Shown piece after piece: positions 36,460 to 45,994 of a DNA stretch of 64,000 nucleotides. The notes below the pieces were generated by a model, which saw only the letters and a program-made list of their open reading frames with translations, searched no databases and was not told the origin of the DNA. Every line of letters begins with the position of its first letter. Positions within the stretch are counted from its first letter, which is position 1. The position numbers and the translations under genes were made by a program. This DNA comes from Symsagittifera roscoffensis (Eukaryota > Xenacoelomorpha > Acoela > Convolutidae): assembly GCF_963678635.1 (NCBI RefSeq), contig NC_087062.1, positions 30,220,833 to 30,284,832 on the forward strand, in the 5' to 3' direction.

Positions 36460-36666
36460 CTGCACATACTTCATCTGACGACATCTGAGTCCGAAGAAAG
36501 ATAGGAAGTTGGGCAAGACGAACTGCTGCGACATCCACCTGGGGCCATCTGCAGCTCCACTAGATGAATTTAAGGATCCAGGCACAGTACACAGAGTCAC
36601 TCCCACTGAATGAATCAAAAACAGAAAGCTTTCAACATCTTGAGCAGTTAATGTCCTTTCAGACAT
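36460..36666 (-). CDS. Host gene A, exon 1 (start of an unidentified 248-residue protein)
   Basis: The ATG is at 36664-36666 on the minus strand. An in-frame TAA two codons upstream supports it as the start. The exon runs 69 codons to a donor CAG|GTATAAG and ends in phase 0, matching exon 2 across a 383-bp intron. The peptide opens MSERTLTAQDVESFLFL, with a hydrophobic stretch at residues 13-29, then a Ser/Gly-rich turn and FVLPNFLSFFGLRCRQ. The five exons (36666-36460, 36076-35949, 35882-35731, 8734-8604, 8009-7881) total 747 nt, exactly 248 codons plus stop, and every junction is phase-compatible. I know no family for it. Other frames of this exon (the 36323-36538 ORF) run into stops across the next intron. 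This is inference from splice signals; no transcript is available. Confidence 0.55.
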
Positions 36667-38055
36667 TCGTTAGTTTTAGGAAAATTTCATAAAAAACGTG
36701 TCAAAAATTTTTTAAAATCTTCGTTTTGAAAAGTTGACGTCCTAAAATTTTCATCCACAGTAACTTCCCGGAAGTAAATAAAATAGATCATAATCGATAA
36801 TATTGTATTTCCAAGACGATAATAATCCATAACAATTGATTACGAAACTTAGGCCATTAAATTGATTCTATTGCCATTATAATTGATTGAAAGTAAACTC
36901 GTTAACAAGACTGCTCGTATATCAGAGCAAAACCCTGAATGTTCCGACTGCCCCTTAATTCATCTCCAATAGTTTTTTGGGGAAAAAAACTATAAATTTT
37001 GGACAATATCAAAAATGAACTGGGAAGATTTGAGTCGTAAGAAATTAATACGAACGACCAGCTAGCCTCAATCCAATCTGGAACAACTTTTTTGTGCGCA
37101 ATAAATCGCGTTACGCTTTCAGGATTATGAATAAAATCTTTATAGAGGCATAAATTAGCCCAGAGCATGGCCAAATTGGCAAATTTCAAACTCCCAATAC
37201 TTTGCGAAAAATGATCGGAGGTAAAATATATTTTTTTAAAATTTTAATTTCGGGAGTCGATATTTTCACTGGGCATAAAAATTTTTAGAAAACTAGAAAC
37301 TATGATTTCGATCGCCTAAAATTGACAGAATAAAAAACACACCAAGCAGAAATAATATTTTGTTTTCTTCGAAAGTCGGAGCAGAAGACTGCTTGTGTCA
37401 TGGCAAAGCTTTGAATGTTTCGACTGCACTTTAAAGATTATGCAGCAAGTGTTCGCTTTAAAAAAAAGGATTAAATTTCCAAAAAAATCAGAAAAATTGG
37501 AAACTTATATAGCCTTATTTGACTCATTGCTCTACAGGCTATCTAAAGTACAAAGTAAAATCTTCTGCATATAGAACAGTATTAAATTTACCAAAAAGCC
37601 TTAATAGTTTAGTTTATTTTGGAACGATTTCTTAGACGGGTTCTATCTCCACTTATGCGGTATTATCACTAAATATATTGCAAATAATTAAACGAAATAG
37701 GCCAAATTGGCAAAACTTGAACACCTTCTGAAAATTGTTTAATTTTCAAAAAACAAAGTTCAGCCTAATTTTGCTGTCAAAAGAAAGTTTTTAGACATCT
37801 CGAAATTTATCTGGTAAATTGAATTGAAATGATGCTAAGAGCTTCTTTCTTTCAGTGATTGAAAGAGAAAAGTTTTTTCTCCATGTATACAAAAGAAAGA
37901 AAACTTACCCTTTAAAATAAAGAAAATGCTGCTGCAAAGCAAAATCATTTTGCTTAGTGGGAACAGTGATTGAAGTTCAAGTTTTATTTAGTTTGATTTA
38001 GATAGCAAACATATTTTATAGAAACTAGTTTCGATAAACAAACATCGAGTATTCA
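36667..38055. other. AT-rich DNA with two diverged R1-like copies
   Basis: The blocks at about 36905-37400 and 37400-37860 carry degraded R1 landmarks (CTGAATGTTCCGACTGC-type ends near 36930 and 37400, a GATTTCTTAGACGGGTT block near 37628 and a GAAAGTCGGAGCAG block near 37371). No exon is visible. Confidence 0.4.
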
Positions 38056-38214
38056 TCAAAATAAGGTAAATTGAACCTCAAAGCGTCTGAACAGACCACG
38101 ATCCGAGATTTTTGCAGGGTTAGAAGATAACGTAAAAGAGAGAACCAAATTTTCATCATCTCGAGAACAGTCTATAAAAATTTTTTTACAGCAGCTCTTA
38201 GTTATCCGAAACAT
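38056..38214 (-). CDS. Possible short exon, unidentified
   Basis: A 52-codon minus-strand ORF whose second half has ordinary protein composition: DDENLVLSFTLSSNPAKI then SDRGLFRRFEV. The SNPxKI...LFRRFE pattern loosely recalls the sensor-1/arginine-finger stretch of AAA+ ATPases, but on so short a piece this may be chance. A donor-like GAG|GTTCAA at 38077/38076 could end an exon. It overlaps, out of frame, the end of the ORF at 38198-38452; at most one of the two is likely to be real. Confidence 0.25.
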   Translation of the reverse strand: MFRITKSCCKKIFIDCSRDDENLVLSFTLSSNPAKISDRGLFRRFEVQFTLF

Positions 38215-38452
38215 TTAGTCGGCGTTTAACCAAAAATAAAACCGAAACAACAAAGACAAACCAATCATAACAGACATTGAAAAATCCTGAAGCTCCGACA
38301 GCTGAAGAAATCAATCCACAAAACCAGAAGCCTTTTGTGTCACATTTGATTGTATTTTGTCGGATGAGTAAAATTACATGGAGTGCAAACTTTTTCAAAA
38401 TCAAAGGCCCATGAAAAAAAATCCTATCCTCTAATTTAAGCAAATGGTCCAT
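38198..38452 (-). CDS. Possible exon with a membrane segment, unidentified
   Basis: An 84-codon minus-strand ORF beginning MDHLLKLEDRIF just after an acceptor-like AATTTTAG. It ends in two hydrophobic runs, FWFCGLISSAVGASGFF and WFVFVVSVLFLV, followed by a basic KRR tail and a stop. An internal CAT|GTAATT...TTTCTTCAG pair could also be an intron, so the frame after it is uncertain. The general layout (DHLLxL then FWF-GLISS) faintly recalls peroxisomal Pex11-type proteins, but I cannot support that name. Confidence 0.25.
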   Translation of the reverse strand: MDHLLKLEDRIFFHGPLILKKFALHVILLIRQNTIKCDTKGFWFCGLISSAVGASGFFNVCYDWFVFVVSVLFLVKRRLNVSDN

Positions 38453-38805
38453 GACCCCCTAAAATTAAATGACAAACTTAAGCAAAAAAGCCAACATGCG
38501 AAATGCTGAGTTTTGATTGGCATAGGAAAATGATATCATTTAAATAATGCGTTGGGCTATTGAAAATATGCGGTACGCTGGATATATTAATTGATGCATT
38601 TGCTCTGCATGTTTGAAAAATTTTGACCAAAATATTTGCCTATTCCCAGCGCTCAATCGCCGCAAGCTTGGTGTATATTGGCGATGAGAAACTTGATGCC
38701 GATATTGTTTAAAGTACAAAACGATCAAGTTTTTGTCAGAAACAGATAAACAAAAAAATGTGCTTTAACCCTTTAATATATTATTTGAGCCTGATAACAT
38801 CACCG

Positions 38806-39010
38806 CTTTAGCTTTACTTCAACGAGTTATATCGCGCGTTAATTCTAAACCAACATAACTTTGAGAAAAGTGATCGCAGAGAAAATATCTTTTTCAATTT
38901 GAGCTGAACAGGTCAATTTTTTTCGGATGGTTACAAAACTGAATTCGTCGTCCAGAAATTGCTGTTTTATAAATCGAAATTTGAGAAAAAACGTTACTCT
39001 ACTACTCTAC
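38806..39010 (+). repeat. Partial R1 copy
   Basis: It contains GAGTTATATCGCGCGTTAATTC near 38824-38845 with the following CCAACAT and AAAATATCTTTTTCAA blocks in R1 order. The upstream half is missing. Confidence 0.45.
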
Positions 39011-39147
39011 ACAAATTTTCCGCCATGTTTTTCTAAAGTAAGAAAAAACAGTTACAAAGAATTCATTTTCAAAAAAAGTGTCAAAACCACACAAAATTTA
39101 TCAAAAAAAACAAGCACCTTACAAGGTGAAAATAAAAGTAATCAGTC

Positions 39148-41050
39148 AGGCCGAGATCAATACTGAGTATAAAAAACAGCATCAGCGTCAAGCTAAGAAT
39201 TATATACGAAGCATTGACCATTGTTACGATCTTTTACAGGAAAGCAAACAAACAAATTTTGACCAAGGAATTTTCAAATCGTATCAAGGCGATGCCCTGA
39301 ATTTTCTGAGAACCCTTAAAATTCGACGGTTTTTTTTTCAAAACTTGATAAAAGTTCTCACTAAATGCTATGTTGAGGACAAATACTATGGTTAGCACAA
39401 ATTTTTTTTGTGATTGCTCAACATCATAACCTAAAAATTTTACCAAGAATTCGTTTTCAAAAAATGAGTAAAAACCACACAAAAATTATCGAAAAAAAAC
39501 AAGCACCTTACAAGGTGCAAATAAAAGTAACAAGTTGCTGCGCAAGTAGCACAGAAAGTTTCGAACACAAAGTTTTGAAATTGAGAAATTTCTTTTTTTT
39601 TCTTTTTTTCAATATCATTCGTTGTTTTGTACGTGGTTTGTGCAGATAATTTTACAGGATCCGAGATCTTTATCAAATGTTTTACGGGAGTACATCTAGT
39701 TCTACAAAAATCAACAAGCAATTCTTAGAGCTGGAGATGCGCTAGGGTAAACTCTGAAAATATTTTTTCGCAGGTCTTAAAGTTCAAAAGATTAGATGAA
39801 TTTTAATAATGCGCTTTTCGCGTTACCTGCTGGCCTTACTTGCCCTTACTTAGACTAATATTAATAAAATTCAAACCAAAATTTTCTCAACAATAAAAAA
39901 AAATTCCGAAAAAAAATTGCAGTGTTGATCAACTTAAAAATTTTTCTGAGATACATCACTCAAACTTTTCTGATGATAGTTAGTGATACTTAATCTTACA
40001 TACATCGAATATAAAAAGTGAAAAATTACACCACTGATGACAAAATTGCTCCTCAATTTGGTTGTCGGAACAAATATGACAAACAGTAAGTTTTTGATGG
40101 GTTAAATGATGGCTTGCTCACGTCGAGATCATTACTGAGTGTCAAAAAAAACATCATTAGCGTCAAGCTAAGAATCATATACATAGCATTGACCATTGTT
40201 ACGATCTTTTATAGAAAAGCGAACAAACAATATTTGACCAAAGAATTTTCAAAATTGGAAAACAACCACACTGACTGGTCGTATCAATTCGATGTCCTGG
40301 TTGTTCTGAGAACCCTTAAAATTCGACAGTTTTTTTCAAAATTTGATAAAACTTCTCACTACATGCTATGTTGAGGACAAATACTGTGGTTGGTGCAAAA
40401 ATTTTTCGTCATTGCGGAACAACATGGCCTAAAAAATTTAGGCCGAATGGCCAAAATAGGTACAGAAAAAAAGTGAAAAAGCATGAGTTCAAAACATATC
40501 ATAAAAATCTCAACGACAATTTAGTGCTAAGCAACTAATTTTGAAACTTCTTAAAATATCTTCAGTCATTTTTGCAATAAAATAAACAACCCTTTGCAAA
40601 AATAACAAGCAACTTTGGTGTAGAAAATTGATAGTTTAAGGTCACAAAAAAAGTTCTCCAAAACTCAAAACTGATGATTGTTTCATTTTTATGGAACTAT
40701 GGAACTAAACAGAACTTGTGTATGAGTTTTTTGAAATTTCTGTCGCTTTACAAATTCTAAATTATTATTTTAAAAAAAACGAACATCCAGCCAATAAATT
40801 TCGATACAAAATTGCTCAATATGATACATCACTCGACACAAACTGATAATTTGTATGCGATAAGTTTTTTAGCGTGAGCAAACTGTAAAATGCAGACAAA
40901 AAATCATAGCACCATCGATGAAAAAGTTCCTCCCCACTTTAGTGGTCGGAACAAATGAGACAACCAGTTAGTTTATAATAGTTAACTGATGGCTTGCTTG
41001 GGTTGAGATCATTACCAAAGTTAAAAACAGCACCAGCGTCAATATCAGTC
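39148..41050 (+). repeat. Three diverged direct repeats with a period near 0.9 kb
   Basis: A block containing GAGATCAATACTGAGT, then CATCAGCGTCAAGCTAAG and CATTGACCATTGTTACGATC, occurs at about 39148-39240 and again at 40120-40215; a shorter version (GAGATCATTACC, CACCAGCGTCAA) lies at 41005-41045. Companion blocks before it (GTCGGAACAAAT, ATGGCTTGCT) at about 40050 and 40930 also line up. No coding content. Confidence 0.6.
39413..39557. repeat. Left arm of a 145-bp inverted repeat
   Basis: The arm starts ATTGCTCAACATCATAACC and ends GTAGCACAGAAA. Its reverse complement is at 41499-41643 with a single mismatch in 145 positions. The arms enclose 1,941 bp. No target duplication is visible outside the arms. 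A diverged direct copy of part of the arm lies at about 39060-39120. Confidence 0.85.
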
Positions 41051-41498
41051 TTAAAACTAAATCAATTGTGGGGAGCCCAATAAAATTTTTGAGAGAGAAC
41101 ATGTGAGAGCTTGAGCTGTACAATTTTGATCAGTTTATAAAAATGTATGTAATATTCAAAATAAAATCTCAAAAAAATATTTCGAGTGTAAGCAATTTTA
41201 AATTTTTTTTCTTTAAATTGATCAAAAACTGAAAATATTGATCAGAAACTGATTTGTAAAATAAAAATATCATTTTTTTGGAAACATCTCACTCCTTATA
41301 ATTTATAGTTTATGAATCAGTTTTTAAACTACGACTGAACCCCTGAAGATTAACCAAGATTTAACAGTTACAACCAGTGCAACAACCTAATCAAAACAAT
41401 TAGTCCAGTTGTATCTGAGTCATTGAGTTTTTTTGATCAGTTCGAAAAGTTATTAAATAATCTTTGAATAGGTTGTTGTTAAATAATCTTTGAATAGG

Positions 41499-41643
41499 TT
41501 TCTGTGCTACTTGCGCAGCAACTTGTTACTTTTAATTGCACCTTGTAAGGTGCTTGTTTTTTTTCGATAATTTTTGTGTGGTTTTTACTCATTTTTTGAA
41601 AACGAATTCTTGGTAAAATTTTTAGGTTATGATGTTGAGCAAT
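41499..41643. repeat. Right arm of the 145-bp inverted repeat
   Basis: Reverse complement of 39413-39557 with one difference (TTAATTG against TTTATTG in the same orientation). It ends at GTTGAGCAAT. Confidence 0.85.
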
Positions 41644-43639
41644 TTTTGAAGTTTGGTCAATTTTCGATACGTTTACAATTTTTCTCAAAAATAGCTGTCG
41701 CAAATCTGGAATTAAGGGTTCAATGGAAAAAAATAGTTATGGTAATCAAACTTGCGCAAACCGTTTTGACCTTGCTTCTCGTTTAAGTAAAGTATGGCCT
41801 AAACGACGACAATTTTTTGGCATTTAGACATTTTGACTCTACCAAACTCAGGTTTAACAAATCTATGCAGAAAAACAATGTTGGGAACTTTCTCGGCGTA
41901 CGCAGTTGCTTCCTAGCTTTTAGATGAAAAGTATTAGATTTCGAAAAAGCCAGCTTTACTTGAGATTTTGATTGGTTATCAAAAAGTTTGGATTTTTTTC
42001 GGAAAAATGTTTGTCAGTTGTTATATCAAAAGTTTAAAGGAAAAAAAGATTTTCAGGGACATTCTCTGCATCAGATAATTTTTCCTTTTTTGCAGAGAAA
42101 AATTGCTACGGGAAAATTCAACAAGTTTCTAAAAATGGTCAAAGAGTCAAAAATTTGATTTTTCGGAAATCAAATTTTTGTTTCTTTGACCATTTTTGGA
42201 AAGTTTTTTTGATTTTTTTTTGATATTGTTCTGTGATTTTCAAGTTAACTGTCATTTTTTCTCTGCTTAAATGAACACAAAATAATTTTAATGAAATAGA
42301 AAAAAAAACATGTTTTTTGGTAAAATTCGAAGCTTTTGACCGTTTTTTTGAAAAATTTTTGACGGTTTTCAAAAACTAACTTGCCATTTTTAGGATTTGT
42401 AACACAAAGGATACAACAAATTTTGTTTTTATTGCTGTTACAGCTGGTTTTCTTTTTTTATATTGAAAAAATATATATAATTTTTAGAAAAAATTCATAT
42501 TTGTTAACTTTTGGACCGTTTTTGTCTATTTTTATAAACTACCGCTCAAAATCTAAAATTGAGGTTTCAGTCAAAGGAACAGTTGCAAGAATTTTCCTGA
42601 AGAAGCTATGATTCCTAGTTTTTTGAGTCAATTTTTGTTTCATTAGGAAATTATTTTTGCAATTTTTGCAGAATTCATTTTTCTCCCGAACTACCTTACC
42701 AAGTCTAAGATGCATAAATCTACCTTGCCAAGTCTGAAATCACTAGATGCATAAATAAGGACCAATAAAGCATCCTGAAAACAAAATAGGGTCTCATAGA
42801 TCAGTTTTTTAAAGCACTTTTTTCTTACTCAATAGGGGTCAATCAAATATTTCACAATTTTCAACACTTGTTTCGAATTATTCAAAATTATTTCGCTCGG
42901 CAATCGAGTTTTTCAAATTAATTCTTCAATTTAATTTTCAACTGTATTGTTCATCAATCTTTTTCTCTACTCAATTTATGAGGTTGACAAACCACTGCAG
43001 CCCTGATTTATAGTTAATGATGCAACAAACAGAGCTAAAATTCTCGAGTTCTTTTTTCAATTTTGGTTAAACTCAGACTAAAAATGATAGGAAAATGAAC
43101 AAAGTTGACCAAAATTACATGAAAAGTCATTTGATGTTTTTTATATCCATTGAAATTTTGTCTACCGAAATTTGAATCGAACGAATGATACAATTGATTG
43201 GCTCCAAACGCCTCAAAAAATAGATGCATAAAAACTTTTGTTTGAGTTTAAAAATTTTCTGTTTTCCCCTTTTTTTTGTCTTAAGTTAAGGCAAATTTAA
43301 AAAGAAAAACATTTTCGAAACTATCGAAGCAGTTTTGTTTGTTTTATCAAGTTACTTTAAATCAGGTTTGCAGTATCAATTTCGATAATCTGCAAAAAAA
43401 TGTGTGAGAAGATAATTTAACCCAATCAAATGATTAATCAGATTGTGGCAAAAGTTTACTTCATCTTGCAAAAAGAATCGTTTCAATAGCTTAACTATCG
43501 CCGAAATGAGAGGTAATTAAAAAAACTTGTTTTGAAAACCCCCTGTATCCTGTTGTCTCCTGATTGATACTAAATTGTGCAATAAATGTTCACTCAATCT
43601 TTCGTGCTGAAAATGGTTGAAACTGAAAATCAGTTCTTG
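41644..43639. other. AT-rich stretch, nothing assigned
   Basis: No exon, element boundary or RNA gene could be supported. Near 42110-42390 there are scattered short inverted matches around AAATTTTTG-type words, a usual consequence of the base composition. Confidence 0.5.
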
Positions 43640-44150
43640 CATTAACTTTTATTTTTGATCCGAATTTCGAAGAAAGTGAGGGAATATTTGTGCTCGGGGT
43701 GGGTTTTTTTCAGACAAATTTCGACTTTTTAATGAGCAGTTTTCGACGGAGTTTTTTATATCTTCGAAAGATACTGTTGTTCTTACCTATAACTTAAAAA
43801 GTTATTTCGCACGTGATCTTTTTTTTGTGTATAGTTATGGGGGCTCAAAGATTGTCAATTTGACCAATGTGGGACAATTAACGCGCGATATAACTCGCGC
43901 TATTAACGCGTAAGCGGAGATTTAATCCGTCTTATAAATCGTTCCAAATTGGTTGAACGAAGCTTTTTTGCCATAAATGATTTGTTACAAGGAACGAAAT
44001 CTATCTTTTTGTTCTTTATATGGCGTGTGGGGGGATGATTTTTATAAAAAATTTCAAATTTTGGAAAAAAAAATTTTCATTTTTTTTTTCATTTGATTTT
44101 TTATGTTATTACTGCTGCTTCGCCCTGATACGAGCAGTCTTGTACTATTT
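43640..44150 (-). repeat. R1 copy in inverted orientation
   Basis: The reverse complement shows the R1 landmarks in order, including the palindrome-rich core (plus strand TTAACGCGCGATATAACTCG at about 43878-43897, then CGCTATTAACGCG) and the ATATGGCGTGTGGGG block near 44020. It is the fullest copy outside the array and may help define the ends of the family. Confidence 0.6.
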
Positions 44151-44690
44151 TATGATCGTTTGAAATAAGTTTACTGCAACCAAACAGCAGCAAAACAACG
44201 ACACCAGTTTCCAAATAGTTGCATATGCGACTGATTTATAATTGAGTATAGCTTATATTTTTTTCTTTAATTATAACTTACCAATATTAGTAAGCATGGT
44301 AATGAAGTTAACAACCATACCAGATTTCTCTCTTTGTATTCAATATGCTGCCAATTCATGCCGATACTAAAAATTTAAAAGTTTTTATTACAGTATTAAA
44401 TTGTTCTGATACAACTTTTTTCATCATCTGAACCAGCCATTTTAAAAAGAATAATTTTCACTGATTTTTGTTAATATGACGTTTCATTCAACTGAACAAA
44501 CACAGGTAAGAAAAAAATGTTTGATTTAGTTCTAAAAATGTACCCAGTATCTTAACCATTTGATGGTCTTAAAAACTATAATAAACTAAACTAAATTTAT
44601 ACTGAAGGAAAAGTTTGGCGCCAATAGTTTGTCAAGCATATATCGTTAACAGCTTTGAAGCAAAAAGCTTAAATGATTAAAGAGAATTTT
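44151..44690. other. AT-rich DNA upstream of host gene B
   Basis: No exon assigned. A donor-like ACACAG|GTAAGA at about 44503-44512 could belong to an untranslated exon of the plus-strand gene. Confidence 0.35.
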
Positions 44691-44960
44691 TCAAAGATTC
44701 GAATAGTTTTTTCCACTAGCATCTTTCAGAAAAAAAGACATTTCGCCAAAAGTCAACACAGCAAACTTCCCTGAAGTGCGTAATCTTTTCCTCATCCCAA
44801 TATATTTAGTATTATACAATCCAGCAAACTTAATATAATCCAGCAATTTGTCAAAAACAAATAAAAACAGACTGCTGAATATAAACAATAGCCTCCGTAC
44901 ATATGACTGACTTGAAATAAAATTGAGATAGTTCAGTATATTTATGAAATTTTCACACAT
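44691..44960 (-). CDS. Open frame with hydrophobic stretches, uncertain
   Basis: An 89-codon minus-strand ORF with one strong hydrophobic run (LLFIFSSLFLFVFDKLL) followed by a basic RKRLR. It lies just beyond the 122-codon ORF at 45093-45461 on the same strand. The pair could be scraps of a multi-pass membrane protein, but AT-rich DNA gives Phe/Leu-rich ORFs by chance and I see no family motif. Confidence 0.2.
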   Translation of the reverse strand: MCENFINILNYLNFISSQSYVRRLLFIFSSLFLFVFDKLLDYIKFAGLYNTKYIGMRKRLRTSGKFAVLTFGEMSFFLKDASGKNYSNL

Positions 44961-44986
44961 TGAGTCGAGTCGTCGTGCTGGATAAG

Positions 44987-45001
44987 ATGGTCAAATATCA
45001 G
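44987..45001 (+). CDS. Host gene B, exon 1: start codon and cytoplasmic tail of a type II membrane protein
   Basis: An ATG at 44987 with A at -3 and G at +4 is followed by four codons (VKYQ) and a strong donor CAG|GTAAGAA. Phase 0 matches the exon at 61253, whose first codons add SWRRVC ahead of a hydrophobic run. The joined start MVKYQSWRRVC plus transmembrane segment is what a signal-anchor (type II) protein needs, and the 61253 exon has no start codon of its own. The intron would be 16,251 bp and contains both complete Gypsy elements antisense to the gene. A five-codon exon is weak evidence alone; the phase and topology agreement is what supports it. Confidence 0.4.
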
Positions 45002-45092
45002 GTAAGAAAAGAGAAGACACTTTTTGCCGTATACATTTTATGGCAATTTTATGAAAACAGTCATTAATCCTGGAATTTAAAAAAGAATTTAA

Positions 45093-45461
45093 TTAGCTAA
45101 CTGATAGGAGGCGCAAAGTCAAATAAAGGAAAAATAACATTTTAAAAAAATATTCTGTAGAGTTTTCAGTGAAAAAATATACATTTTTTAATGAAATCGT
45201 TTTGCTGAAAAACATGCGCACATATGAGTAGTCCAGAAAACACACTTTTTTTTCAAGCACTACATATAAACAATTTTGCTTAACTGAAAAACTAGTTCTG
45301 TGTTTCCATAGGTTGGCTAAAGACACTTCAGTAATTATCATCCATGTTCCAGTGAGAATAAAAAACTTCAAAAATTTTGAGAAGCTATCCTTTTTTACAA
45401 ATGCAGAAAGATTTGACAAATAATCATTTCCACAAATAACATCCGAACTCCACAACTGCAC
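45093..45461 (-). CDS. 122-codon open frame, possible membrane protein fragment
   Basis: It begins MQLWSSDVICGNDYLSNL and contains hydrophobic runs near residues 31-45 (FKFFILTGTWMIIT-like) and 105-118. It is longer than most chance ORFs here but shows no known motif and ends 105 bp before element 1. It could be a relic of a receptor-like gene. It lies in the first intron of host gene B on the opposite strand. Confidence 0.25.
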   Translation of the reverse strand: MQLWSSDVICGNDYLSNLSAFVKKDSFSKFLKFFILTGTWMIITEVSLANLWKHRTSFSVKQNCLYVVLEKKVCFLDYSYVRMFFSKTISLKNVYFFTENSTEYFFKMLFFLYLTLRLLSVS

Positions 45462-45560
45462 AAAAATTTATAGTGTTTATAGAAAAAAAAGTTAGATTTC
45501 AGTGGGCAAATTTTTTCAGCAAAACTCAAATAAAAACAAAGATAGCCGGCTACCGTTTAA

Positions 45561-45565
45561 GTAGC
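45561..45565. repeat. Target site duplication of element 1 (GTAGC), left
   Basis: The identical GTAGC occurs at 51925-51929 just outside the other LTR. Confidence 0.9.
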
Positions 45566-45860
45566 TGTGATAACTGACTGAACCTCTGAGGTTTATAATG
45601 AAAACAGACGTGGGTTCCAAGAGTTAATTTAATGGTTGAAACCGTATTGTTTTGTTTAATAGTCTTTTTCATCTGAGTTCAACTGTGCACCGAGCCACAG
45701 ATCTGTGAGACAATCTCTCTTTTCGTCTATCAATAAAGGTCACGCATTATTGACCTTGATTTACATAATAAGATAATATAATTTATAGATAACGATATGA
45801 ACAACTAAGCCAAGGCCATAATATGGTTACTGCAAATGCAGTAGCAGTTGCGGTACCACA
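45566..45860 (-). repeat. Element 1, 3' LTR (295 bp)
   Basis: On the element's sense strand it starts TGTGGTACCGC and ends TTATCACA, giving short TGTG/CACA inverted ends. It pairs with 51630-51924 with about nine substitutions and no indel. Inside is a small hairpin, AAGGTCA...TGACCTT, around 45737-45758, and a TATA-like CTATAAATTAT on the sense strand near 45780-45790. Confidence 0.92.
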
Positions 45861-45875
45861 TACCCCGCTCGGCCA
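45861..45875 (-). promoter_or_regulatory. Element 1 polypurine tract
   Basis: The sense strand reads GAGCGGGGTA directly before the 3' LTR, the place where second-strand synthesis is primed. Element 2 has the same GCGGGG core at the same place. Confidence 0.7.
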
Positions 45876-45994
45876 AGAAAATTTTATAATACTTTATCAA
45901 ATTTTAATAATAATGAATAGGAGTTTTAATAGTCAGTTTAAGGAGTTTTATTTTCTTGTTGACTTTGATTCTTTCTAGTGCAATTGACTTGATA

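Noticed and set aside
36323-36538. Alternative frame in exon 1 of host gene A (VDVAAVRLAQLPIFLR)
   Set aside because: Attractive composition, but it has no start, is preceded by a TAG, and runs into a stop after splicing to exon 2; the other frame has a start, a donor and matching phase.
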